Of a DNA stretch of 64,000 bases, positions 35,572 through 44,130 are shown piece by piece. This DNA is from Clostridium_AD estertheticum_D (GTDB lineage Bacteria > Bacillota > Clostridia > Clostridiales > Clostridiaceae), in assembly GCF_018861295.1 (NCBI RefSeq), contig NZ_JAHLDM010000010.1:92969-156968 (forward strand), in the 5' to 3' direction. A program made the translations under genes and the position numbers. The notes beneath the pieces were generated by a model that worked only from the letters and a program-made list of their open reading frames with translations, was not told where the DNA came from and did no database searches. How positions within the stretch are numbered: position 1 is the first letter of the stretch; every line of letters starts with the position of its first letter.

Positions 35572-35772
35572 CTAAATTTTTTTTAACTCTTCGGAGGGTG
35601 TACTCGTCATAAGTTCTGCAGTAGCATAGAATTTTCTATATGTTTGTTGAATTTTTTCTACAGTATACTCACTGCCATTACTTGCACTATAATACAATTC
35701 AGTTAACTCCATTGCTACATCATTTATATTTCTTTGTATTGGAGTTGGATTTACTTTAACTTGATCACTCAT
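35572..35772 (-). CDS. 66-residue helical protein of unknown function
   Basis: A small helical protein (MSDQVKVNPTPIQRNIN...). Its composition and size resemble minor phage or host leader genes. GAGGAGATGA precedes ATG 35772, nearly the same site as in the next gene downstream, so the two form a small operon. Confidence 0.55.
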   Translation of the reverse strand: MSDQVKVNPTPIQRNINDVAMELTELYYSASNGSEYTVEKIQQTYRKFYATAELMTSTPSEELKKI

Positions 35773-35778
35773 TATCAA

Positions 35779-36602
35779 TCATCTCCTCGTAACAATATTC
35801 TACAATTAATAGGAAAAATCCTTCTTATTTACCATATTTAAATAAAATCATTTTGTATATTTGACTCTATTTTATATTAATAATGGTATGCCAAAGTATT
35901 TTACGATGGATATATGGACGTTATAAATTAAATTTAACTAGTCCCCTATATGGAGGTCAGTTTAAAATGCCCCTTTCGCAAAATAGAGTTCACACGTTCG
36001 ACAAAAGTGAGGAGTGGCTTAATATCAATTCTAAGACATTATAAAATCAGTCTATAGACTTATACTTAATAACTTTTATAGTAGCTTAAAAACGAAATAG
36101 AATGTCATAGAATTAATTTTAACAGTATTCGTTTCGCAAATTAGTGAAATACAAATATAATAGTTTCATAATATCGTCTGTAATGAATTTAAAAACTCAC
36201 TATACGGATTATACATAAAGAATATTAACATGCTTTAAAATTGAAATTAAATGCCTTAGAATTGATTTTGATATGACCTAAAGATACTTGTTTTTGTTAT
36301 TATAATTAGGAGATGCTATTAATTTAATGAACCTACACTTTACCATTTTAAGCCATTCATAGCTTTCGGTTTAAAGTGAAAGCCTTATAATGCTACGTTT
36401 GTTTGAGGTCACTAGATACAATATTAAAGTTTAGGGGTATTCATAAAAGGACTATGGCAATTAGCAAGACTACACCATTGTTTTGTTAATTATATATATA
36501 ATATCTCGATTTTTAAAAACTCTATATACATTGGTATATATCATTCTAAAAATAAATAGGGTGTTCATGAGTGCGACACCTATATGACACCCACTTTAAG
36601 TG
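35779..36602. other. 824-base gene-free region with a divergent duplicated element
   Basis: No convincing gene. A 20-bp element AATGYCWTAGAATTRATWTT occurs three times: inverted at 36021-36040, direct at 36101-36120 and direct at 36250-36269. The last two sit at the ends of longer imperfect copies (about 36051-36123 and 36198-36272, roughly two-thirds identical by eye). TTCGCAAA also recurs (35988, 36129). These may be degenerate duplications or binding sites. Confidence 0.5.
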
Positions 36603-36806
36603 TCAGTCCTCTACGATTTCTATAATATCAGCCACACCTACGCCCAACGTTCTGGCTATAGCCTCCAAGTTCTCAAATTTAATACTATCCGTATTATTAT
36701 TTGTGAGTTTTTTTAAATTGTTATATCCAAGCTTACTATTTTTTGCTAACCAAAAGCAAGTTTTATTTTGTTCCTCTAATATCTTATCTATATTTATTCT
36801 AATCAT
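36603..36806 (-). CDS. XRE-family small repressor
   Basis: The 67-residue protein is a single helix-turn-helix domain of the Cro/C1 type with LAKNSKLGYNNLKKL and FENLEAIARTLGVGV. GGAGGGAATT precedes ATG 36806. It is divergent from a consensus promoter at 36905-36933, the arrangement of a lysogeny repressor or Cro switch. Confidence 0.8.
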   Translation of the reverse strand: MIRINIDKILEEQNKTCFWLAKNSKLGYNNLKKLTNNNTDSIKFENLEAIARTLGVGVADIIEIVED

Positions 36807-36904
36807 AATTCCCTCCAATAATGTAATATCTATAATATAACATATAATGTCAAGGGATATATGGCAAAAGATATACGTTCACAAACTGTTAACAATATAT
36901 AACC

Positions 36905-36933
36905 TTGACAGATAGCTGTGCAAGTTATATAGT
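36905..36933 (+). promoter_or_regulatory. consensus rightward phage promoter next to the XRE repressor
   Basis: TTGACA-N17-TATAGT. The upstream edge CCTTGACAGATAG is repeated exactly at 43618-43630. On the other strand a TTGACA at about 36851-36856 faces the repressor, so this is a divergent control region. Confidence 0.75.
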
Positions 36934-36987
36934 TAAGACATGGAAAACAAAGAAAGATTTCCAAATAAAATTTGTTAAAGGAGTGTA

Positions 36988-37092
36988 ATGGATATTTATA
37001 TTTTATTGGATTATGTTATTAGATGTAAATTAAATAAAATAGAGCCAACTACCGAAGGATTATATAAATTTAAAGCTAAATTTTGGAATTAA
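36988..37092 (+). CDS. 34-residue ORF with a good ribosome binding site
   Basis: ATG 36988 follows AAAGGAGTGTA and opens a short frame (MDIYILLDYVIRCKLNK...). It is the first gene of the rightward transcript from the promoter at 36905. Its function is unknown, and its size makes it uncertain. Confidence 0.45.
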   Translation: MDIYILLDYVIRCKLNKIEPTTEGLYKFKAKFWN

Positions 37093-37123
37093 ATTACAAG
37101 CTAAAAAATAGGGGGAATTATTA

Positions 37124-37375
37124 ATGAGAAAATTATTTGGATATGGTTTAAATTCAGGGGAGTATGGCACTGGAACTCAAAAGGATATTAATGAATTATG
37201 CAAGGAAATAGGAACTACAGTATATCGTCAAGAATTAGCAGATTTTTCTGATGCAGAATGGTCAGTTTGTGGTGGTTGTACCCTAGCTGATGGAATGTAC
37301 ATCATAAAAGAAGGGATTTTATTAGCCAGTGAAACTGGAATCGAAATAATCTCCACACTTAAATTATGTGCTTAG
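37124..37375 (+). CDS. uncharacterised 83-residue protein
   Basis: A small mixed protein (MRKLFGYGLNSGEYGTGTQK...) with WSVCGGCTLADGMYII in the middle. GGGGGAATT is the ribosome binding site. Second gene after the rightward promoter, so probably an early gene. I do not recognise it. Confidence 0.55.
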   Translation: MRKLFGYGLNSGEYGTGTQKDINELCKEIGTTVYRQELADFSDAEWSVCGGCTLADGMYIIKEGILLASETGIEIISTLKLCA

Positions 37376-38475
37376 ATAAACATAAACATAGAATAGTTGT
37401 ACTAAAAAGTAAAGGAAATAAATGTATGACAAGTTGCGTTACTTTTCGGGGCGAAGTTGTGGACAGTTCTCGCAAATAGAAAAAGGGAGATATAGCAAGG
37501 ATTCACAAGGGTTTGACAAAAGTGTCACATCCATAATAAATATATAGAAACCTCCACTAAGTCCCCAGTATCAACAAAAACACCTAAAAAGTATAATGGT
37601 CTCTTAGGGAGCAACGTATAAGTTTGATTTAATAATATTAATGTAACGAAATAGAAATATAGTATTATCCTATGATTATTCTACTTTTTACCTCCTTAGA
37701 TTAATTAGGGGTATATAGAAGTTTAATATAATTGTCTACAATTCATCAAAAGTAAGATTTCTTAATTATTTTTCGTACCCTCTTAGCACCCTATTTTCAA
37801 TGGCTCACAGAGTTGGCAAAAAAAAGCTCTAGATTCCTTAATGTAAAGAAAAGAAATAATGACCACTTTCAAATATTATTTTCCTTTTTCTGAGTGTAAA
37901 AATGATGCAAATTTACCTCCAATGGCTAACTTGAGTCTTTAACATTCAATTTTTGTTGTGTACACACGCTTTAAAAATTTCTATCTACCTTGTATATGAT
38001 ACAATAATCAATTTTTTATATTTGTAATATCTTTCAACATATAAATAGTGATCTAAGTTAAATATTACGTCTCGCAAAATATAATAAATGATTAGTTGGG
38101 TTAGGTATAGTCTGCATAACAGGAATTAAGTATCATGGAAAAAGATATAAATGGAAAGGGAATACAAGGAGGGGGAAGAAAATGGGTCAATAAAACATGC
38201 TACATGATAGGTATATCAACACTTGCATGGGATTTAAGAGCGAAAAAACAAACGTTTTATAAAGGTACAGACAAGACAATAAAATAAAAAAAATGAACAT
38301 AAAAACAGCAAAAAATTGTCAACAACATAGTATAGATGTTGCTATGACTAACTTTGCGAAGTTTCCAAATGGAAAGAAATAAATTTATTTTTCCATACTT
38401 AGAATTAAAAGTAAATTTATGAAGTGAAATATATATTTTTTAAGCAACAAATGTGACAAAGGAGGTATTATAGTA
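37376..38475 (+). other. 1.1-kb nearly gene-free region
   Basis: Apart from the weak ORF at 38135-38287, I find no gene on either strand. TTCTCGCAAATAGA followed by a TTTGACAAAAGTG segment (37466-37523) resembles a segment at 35986-36032, suggesting a distant duplication with the other gene-free block. Candidate hairpins include CAACAT/ATGTTG (38322-38341). Two minus-strand AAGGAGGT/TGGAGGT sites near 37697 and 37920 are not followed by usable frames. Confidence 0.4.
38135..38287 (+). CDS. weak 50-codon ORF
   Basis: ATG 38135 opens MEKDINGKGIQGGGRKW... with only AGGAATT upstream. The frame contains a strong GGAGGGGG inside it that leads to a three-codon ORF, so it may not be a gene. Listed for completeness. 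Confidence 0.2.
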   Translation: MEKDINGKGIQGGGRKWVNKTCYMIGISTLAWDLRAKKQTFYKGTDKTIK

Positions 38476-38661
38476 ATGGAAATTCAAGAATTACAAGAAA
38501 AGGTTAATTATTTGATAGAGAAGAAAGGTGTTAAGCCAGTATTTTTTTGGAAAGAAATTGGAGCAGAACGTTCCGTATTCTGTAGATGGAGACAAGGAGA
38601 AAACAGAAAACTTACTCAAAGAGCAATCATATTATTAGAAAAAATACTAATTAATTATTAA
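38476..38661 (+). CDS. 61-residue putative DNA-binding protein
   Basis: The small basic protein has a helix-turn-helix-like spacing (VFFWKEIGAERSVFCRWRQGENRKL) followed by a long helix. AAAGGAGGT precedes the ATG. Possibly a phage regulator; no family assigned. Confidence 0.55.
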   Translation: MEIQELQEKVNYLIEKKGVKPVFFWKEIGAERSVFCRWRQGENRKLTQRAIILLEKILINY

Positions 38662-38872
38662 AAAATAAAATATATCAGTAAACACAAATAAACCAAACAG
38701 AGTCATTGGTGTTTTTATATTAAAATATTCTATTATAAAATGTCGGTTTTTATGTACCCAAATAACAGGAAATATTATGACTATTTTCTGCATTGCTTTT
38801 TCATTAAAATTTTATTTAATTATATTCTTATTACTAACATATTAACATCATTGGACATAAGTGTCAAGATTA

Positions 38873-38905
38873 AACGCACTTTTATTTTTAATTAACGCAC
38901 TTTTA
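38873..38905 (+). repeat. 12-bp direct repeat upstream of the SprT-like gene
   Basis: AACGCACTTTTA occurs at 38873-38884 and 38894-38905, two helical turns apart (21-bp period), which suggests cooperative binding sites. A related TTAACGCAC is present at 35563. The remainder of 38662-38969 has no gene; an AAACAC/GTGTTT hairpin follows the previous gene. Confidence 0.5.
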
Positions 38906-38969
38906 AGTTATAGATCAGTTGTAGGTAGGTAAAAAAATCAAAATAAATAGCGAAAAGGAGACTATTATT

Positions 38970-39881
38970 ATGGAATTTATAAAGAGAACATGTAAAAAAT
39001 CACGACAAGAATTATTAAACGTACTACTGACAGAAGAAATCGAAATACTAAGAAAGAAAATGCTTCCATATAAGAAAAAAAAATTGTTAAGATGTGAGGT
39101 TATTATTAAAGAAGCAAATTTTGAAGATAAATCCCAAGCAGGACAATATAATTTTACAGACAATAAACATATTATTCTAATAGATAAATTAACAATATAT
39201 AGTTGTCACAAGATGCCAACTTTTTGGCTTAGACAGTATTATAAGAGACAAGTTAAATCTATTATCAAACATGAATTAATACATGCTCTAGTAGAACAGG
39301 AGTTTGAACATATTTATAAAAATATTAAAGGTAAAAATAGAGATGCCAGTCCAGTCTTCTTAACTGTTTTGAGTTGGTGTGGTGGAATTAGTAATCACGA
39401 TTGTATGCGTAATTTTAGACATACAGATAATTACATAGAAAGTATGAATTGTTTAGATAAATATGAAGATTTATATGATTACATAATCGAGATGCTATAT
39501 AGCTATAACGAAGTAATAAGGGACTTAGAAACACAAAATAACGATAAAGAGTTCCTTGAACAGAACGGCAAAATAGGATTAAAAATGAAAACAAATAAAT
39601 TTGAATTTGCTAATAGGAAAAGTGGATTTTTTAAAAATAGTGAGATTAAAAGAATTAATATATTTAAAGAGAATAATAAATTTGCTAAAAATACTAATGT
39701 AAATATAATAAATACGTTTGAGATTGGATGCAATGTTTTACCTTCCCAAATACTTGAATTATTTAATAAAAAACAAGATTGTTATGCTGATAATTATAAT
39801 TATGTTAAATCTGTATGTGAAATTAAAAATGGTGAAATGAAAACTATAAAAGTTGTTAAAGAAAAAAAGAATTTTGGTTAA
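38970..39881 (+). CDS. SprT-like zinc metalloprotease-domain protein
   Basis: The 303-residue protein has the zincin motif H101-E-x-x-H105 in IIKHELIHALVEQ within a SprT-like N-terminal domain (about 25-185) and a lysine-rich C-terminal half with no known domain. SprT/Spartan relatives act on protein-DNA adducts; a role in phage genome handling is inferred. AAAAGGAGA precedes the ATG. It heads the block that leads to the helicase-like gene. Confidence 0.7.
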   Translation: MEFIKRTCKKSRQELLNVLLTEEIEILRKKMLPYKKKKLLRCEVIIKEANFEDKSQAGQYNFTDNKHIILIDKLTIYSCHKMPTFWLRQYYKRQVKSIIKHELIHALVEQEFEHIYKNIKGKNRDASPVFLTVLSWCGGISNHDCMRNFRHTDNYIESMNCLDKYEDLYDYIIEMLYSYNEVIRDLETQNNDKEFLEQNGKIGLKMKTNKFEFANRKSGFFKNSEIKRINIFKENNKFAKNTNVNIINTFEIGCNVLPSQILELFNKKQDCYADNYNYVKSVCEIKNGEMKTIKVVKEKKNFG

Positions 39882-39917
39882 ATATATAAACTGAAAAAAT
39901 ATAAAATAGGAGGGAGA

Positions 39918-40718
39918 ATGATAATAATGGTAAAAATGAAATGTAGAGATATGAAATTAATGAAAGACTTTAAAAAAATGGAATATGAGATAGAAAACTA
40001 TTTCATGGCAGAAATTACGGATATTGTATCAGAGTTTTCAGATAGAAAAGGTCAAGAAAAGTATAAGTTAATGGAGAATTTAAGTATAGAATTAAAGGAA
40101 ACTATGGCACAAATGCTTGATTTAGAGAGTTATGAAAAGAATATGCCTGAATATGATAAGAGGTTTAAGAAATTAGATACTGCAAGAATGGATATAGAAA
40201 AATATTTTGAAATAGTAGGAGAATTTACGAATGAATTAATTGGAGAAATAAAAGAATCCATACAACCTAAAATTGATGGGCTTCAGGAACTCATTGCAAT
40301 GTCAGAATTTAAACATTTTGATAGAAGTACAAATAATCTAAAATTTGAATTTAAAAAGTTTGTTGATAGAATAACTTTTATTATTAATGGTGCAATTGGA
40401 GATACTGTACAAGCTTATAAAAATGCAATAGATGAAATATTAATACCATTACAGAAAATAATAACTAAAAAAGCAGATTATTATGATGAATTGACTGCAC
40501 CTAAGACAATAATTGATATTAAAAAGGATAAAATTAAGAAAATTATTGATTGTGAAGTTATGGATAATTTATTATTAGAAAAAGGCTATGCCCCAATTAG
40601 GCAGAATGGTAGCCATTTAATTTATTCTGATGGAGTAAAGAGTATTCCTATTCCCCAACATTCAAGTCTTAATAAATATTTAGGTTATGGCATACAGAAA
40701 CAAATTAGAAATAGGTGA
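39918..40718 (+). CDS. coiled-coil protein with a HicA-like C-terminal domain
   Basis: Residues 1-205 are helical and coiled-coil-like. Residues about 212-266 look like the HicA/YcfA mRNA interferase fold: a helix ending LLLEKGY, then PIRQNGSH (H233, the expected catalytic histidine), IYSDG and IPIPQHSSL. No HicB partner is seen nearby, so it may be a phage RNA-binding or cleaving factor rather than a toxin-antitoxin pair. The start is ATG 39918, with 39927 possible. Confidence 0.6.
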   Translation: MIIMVKMKCRDMKLMKDFKKMEYEIENYFMAEITDIVSEFSDRKGQEKYKLMENLSIELKETMAQMLDLESYEKNMPEYDKRFKKLDTARMDIEKYFEIVGEFTNELIGEIKESIQPKIDGLQELIAMSEFKHFDRSTNNLKFEFKKFVDRITFIINGAIGDTVQAYKNAIDEILIPLQKIITKKADYYDELTAPKTIIDIKKDKIKKIIDCEVMDNLLLEKGYAPIRQNGSHLIYSDGVKSIPIPQHSSLNKYLGYGIQKQIRNR

Positions 40719-40781
40719 GGGAGTAGTGTTCTCCCTACTAGAAATAAAATGATATAAATTTAATATAAGGAGTTGTTGTAA

Positions 40782-40967
40782 GTGAAAAATAAAATTAACT
40801 ATAGAATGATTGATAATAAATATCTTTCACAAGGATTGGCATTTTTTGGATTTAGATTTATGCAGTTTGGTTATGGTAAAGATGCTAAATATTCATTTGA
40901 GGATTCCGTGGAACTAACACAAACAATAGGTAAGTTATTAACTATAAAAAAAGAATTGGGTAGATAA
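40782..40967 (+). CDS. DUF5659-like small protein upstream of the helicase-like gene
   Basis: The 61-residue protein (GTG start after AAGGAG) has a KYLSQGLAFFGF strand-helix, a KYSFED strand and a C-terminal helix, as in DUF5659-type small phage proteins. A similarly built protein precedes the polymerase gene (43903-44091). Function unknown. Confidence 0.5.
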   Translation: MKNKINYRMIDNKYLSQGLAFFGFRFMQFGYGKDAKYSFEDSVELTQTIGKLLTIKKELGR

Positions 40968-40996
40968 AATAGAAATTAAGGATGGTGCGATTATTA

Positions 40997-43051
40997 ATGG
41001 CAAAAGAAATAAATAAACATAGTATAATATCAAAAAATTTAATGAACTCTTATGAGTTTGATGTAAGAACTAGAACAGTAGGTGTACATGATATAATCAA
41101 ATTAGATAGCAAGGGGAAAATGATGGTAGATAAGACTATGAAACTCTTTAAGGATACTATGCTAAGTTTTGGAACTGTAATTAATGAACAACAGGAAGAA
41201 TTCGCTTTTAGGACTGCAAAATTAATATTTGGTCAATTACAAAATGGTAAAATAAATTTAGTATCTGCAAAATGTGGTTTTGGTAAGTCTGTATTGATAC
41301 AATGTGCAATGAAAATATTAGTAGATAATTTAACAAATGGATTCTCTACACACCATAATGAGGGAGCAATAATAGTAACTGATAAAATCAAAAAATTAGA
41401 GGACTTTAAACTATTTGTTGATGGAACTTTAGAAAATAAAAAAGGACATAGAGTATATTTATTACAGTATACACCTCAAAAAGAGTATGAAACCGATGAA
41501 GAATATTATGCAACTATATATGCTCAGAGAAAAGAACAAGCAAACTATCCAATAGTATTAATATCTTCTCAAAGACTTAGTATGTTAAATGAAAAAATAG
41601 ATATATTTAATGTATGGAATGATAAGGAGAAAGAGGAACATGATAGAACTATTAAAATAATTGACGAGAAACCTGAAATATTTGACATGATGAATGTTGA
41701 TAATAATTTCTTTGCTATAATTATTGATGCAATTAATCATGCAAAAGTAATTGACAAGGTTAAAGACGTAGAAAATAAAAATTATCTCCTAACAGAAATA
41801 CAAAATATAGTTACTAATATAACAGAGTTATCAAATAAAATGGCTATTAATGGCAAACAAATTGATATATATTCAGCAGTTGAGGGGGCAACTCTAACAA
41901 CTAATGATACAAAATTCTTTGATATGTGTGATAAGTACTTAAATAAATTTATAAATAGTAGAATAGGTTATTTAGTAAAACTATGGATTGATGAAGGTGG
42001 AATATTCTGTAATTCAACAGATAAAAAAGGAACTAATATAAGATATTTTAGGACTTTAGGACTTAAGCAGATTAATACTGGAATCAAGACTATAATTTTT
42101 GATGCTACATCACATTATGATATGAGTTATTTAGATGAAGACATATACCAATATATAGATATTGATGATGAAAGAGACTACAACAACTTAGATATACATA
42201 ACATTCCTGTCAATATGGCAAAATGGGCAATAACAGAGGATAGTTGCAAGAAATTGAAAGTATGTGCAGACTATTTAAAAAGTAGATTTTCAAATTGTAA
42301 GGATCTTTTTCTAGTAACATATAAGGATGTAAAATACATATTAGACAAACAGTTAAATAATGAATTGAATTTAGTAAAGTTGGATGATAATATTCCTAGT
42401 TTTGGTGCGACGAAAGGTAAAAACAACTGGAATCAATGTACTAATATGATTCATTTAGGATTTAACAGAATGAGAGAAGTAGAGTACATATCAAGATATT
42501 TAAGTATAATGTTATATGGTCAAAATGTAGAATTTTTTAAAGGAATGATAGAGTTTCCACAAGATAAGAAATCATTAGTAGAGAGTTTTGAATTAGTTAA
42601 AGGTGACTTTAGAAATAAAAACATACAAAAATACATGATTTCAAGTCTACTAGTTGATTTTGAGCAAGAAATATTTAGAACTAAAATTAGAGAATTTACA
42701 GATACAACTACACCGGTACATATATATGTATTCAATATGTATGAGGATATGATTGGCAGAGTTGAGACTAGATTTAAAATTAAGATAGTGCAAGAAACTG
42801 AACCTATAGAATTTATGGTAGATACTATTAAAACTAGAAAAACTAAGGATGGAAAAGAAACTAATCCACAAAAAATATTGAGTTGGATTGATAATACATG
42901 GAATGGTGAAGAAATTAAATGTAAATCTATGTTATTAGAAATTGGACTGACATCTAAACAATTTAATAAGGCTAAAGAACATAATACTAAATTAGTTGAA
43001 ATACTTAGTACATATATGATTAGTAAGAGCACATATAAAAAAGTAATATAA
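40997..43051 (+). CDS. divergent helicase-like P-loop ATPase
   Basis: The 684-residue protein has a Walker A motif AKCGFGKS (91-98), a Walker B-like strand FFAIIIDAI, a second-lobe strand TIIFDATSHYD resembling helicase folds, and a motif VI-like FEQEIFRTKIREF (about 552-564) that would supply arginine fingers. I take it as a divergent superfamily 2-type helicase, probably for phage DNA or RNA. ATG 40997 is preferred over 40982, with AAGGATGGTG as site. It is one of two large genes in the middle block with the polymerase-like gene. Confidence 0.65.
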   Translation: MAKEINKHSIISKNLMNSYEFDVRTRTVGVHDIIKLDSKGKMMVDKTMKLFKDTMLSFGTVINEQQEEFAFRTAKLIFGQLQNGKINLVSAKCGFGKSVLIQCAMKILVDNLTNGFSTHHNEGAIIVTDKIKKLEDFKLFVDGTLENKKGHRVYLLQYTPQKEYETDEEYYATIYAQRKEQANYPIVLISSQRLSMLNEKIDIFNVWNDKEKEEHDRTIKIIDEKPEIFDMMNVDNNFFAIIIDAINHAKVIDKVKDVENKNYLLTEIQNIVTNITELSNKMAINGKQIDIYSAVEGATLTTNDTKFFDMCDKYLNKFINSRIGYLVKLWIDEGGIFCNSTDKKGTNIRYFRTLGLKQINTGIKTIIFDATSHYDMSYLDEDIYQYIDIDDERDYNNLDIHNIPVNMAKWAITEDSCKKLKVCADYLKSRFSNCKDLFLVTYKDVKYILDKQLNNELNLVKLDDNIPSFGATKGKNNWNQCTNMIHLGFNRMREVEYISRYLSIMLYGQNVEFFKGMIEFPQDKKSLVESFELVKGDFRNKNIQKYMISSLLVDFEQEIFRTKIREFTDTTTPVHIYVFNMYEDMIGRVETRFKIKIVQETEPIEFMVDTIKTRKTKDGKETNPQKILSWIDNTWNGEEIKCKSMLLEIGLTSKQFNKAKEHNTKLVEILSTYMISKSTYKKVI

Positions 43052-43166
43052 AGTGACCCCTAATTACTATTATTATTATATAGTAAATAGGGGTAAAAAT
43101 AAATTTTAAATTATTAGGTAAAGTTTGGAATGTATGAAATCATAAAATATAAATACATATTGAGAA

Positions 43167-43452
43167 TTTTACCAATCTTTTAAGGTAAAACGAACAGTAC
43201 ATACTTTTGTCCTGCTTTTGGACACAAGTATGTTTAACTCTCCAATTACTATAATGATACAAAGTTAAGCAATAAAATTAAAATGTAGGGTATCGCTTCA
43301 GCGATTATCTGTCCGATATAGGACTTGAGCTTGGCTCAACTTAATACTGTAATAGAATAGAGAAAAGAAAGACCAACAAGGAGAAATCCACAAAAAAAGC
43401 TATTCGCTTTTATTTATGTATTTGTCGTACTACGTCCGACAACTAATGTTAT
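43167..43452 (+). ncRNA. candidate multi-hairpin RNA between the helicase-like and polymerase-like genes
   Basis: Five near-perfect hairpins lie in 290 bases: TTTTACC/GGTAAAA (43167-43190), a 14-bp stem ACATACTT...AAGTATGT (43199-43233), ATCGCT-tc-AGCGAT (43292-43305), GTCC-gatata-GGAC directly abutting TTGAGC-ttg-GCTCAA (43311-43339), and TTGTCG/CGACAA (43432-43452). No coding frame is present. It may be a processed leader, a regulatory RNA or a stable phage RNA. The rest of 43052-43902 has promoters but no gene. Confidence 0.5.
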
Positions 43453-43619
43453 TAATTTTATTATTATAATGAACTATTGCATAAATAAATGTTATAGTTA
43501 AAGTTTATTTATATTTATTACAATTCTAATATACAGTAAATACTATTTTGAACGAGAATGTAGTAATAGCAACACTTTATAGCAGATTAAGGTAATTGTA
43601 ATATATTTATAGCATGACC

Positions 43620-43648
43620 TTGACAGATAGTCGTTGAGGTGATATTAT
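43620..43648 (+). promoter_or_regulatory. promoter upstream of the polymerase-like gene
   Basis: TTGACA-N17-TATTAT, sharing the 13-base start CCTTGACAGATAG with the early promoter at 36905. A second TTGACA (43808-43813) with a weaker TATCAT lies nearer the gene. Confidence 0.65.
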
Positions 43649-43902
43649 ATAAGTATAACTTTTATAATCTTAACAAAAAATTATATTTATATATTTAGGT
43701 GATAAGGCTCATTTTTGGACTAAGTTGAGTGGATCATCACAGCCTATCATACATTTTGCACGTTATTATAATATGTGATTTAGACGTTTAATGTATTTTA
43801 TTTAACTTTGACATATATCTCTCAACATATATCATACAAGGTATATAAATAATGGAATCATATAAATTATCAAAAATATACCAAAAGGAGTGAATTATTA
43901 AT

Positions 43903-44091
43903 ATGGAAAATAGTATCAAGAAAATATTTAGTTTAAAAGTAGCAGTAGAACTCAGGGATTTAGGTAATTTCCAGATGTTTGAACAAGAAAACACCGAAAG
44001 GCAAGGTTTTAAGGTGTTCTGTTTCGCAAAAACTCAGCAACTATTGAATGACCTCACAAAAATCACTAATAGGAATAAGAGAACAATCTAA
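43903..44091 (+). CDS. DUF5659-like small protein upstream of the polymerase-like gene
   Basis: The 62-residue protein has a strand-helix start, a KVFCFAKT strand and a C-terminal helix, the same plan as the protein before the helicase-like gene. AAAGGAGTGA is the ribosome binding site. It is 39 bases before the polymerase-like gene and likely cotranscribed with it. Confidence 0.5.
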   Translation: MENSIKKIFSLKVAVELRDLGNFQMFEQENTERQGFKVFCFAKTQQLLNDLTKITNRNKRTI

Positions 44092-44130
44092 AATAAAATC
44101 TAAAATAAGTATCGAAAGGAGTTTTTAATA

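Noticed and set aside
38293..38382. 29-codon ORF (MNIKTAKNCQQH...)
   Set aside because: No recognisable ribosome binding site, and it overlaps a hairpin-rich stretch; too weak to list as a gene.
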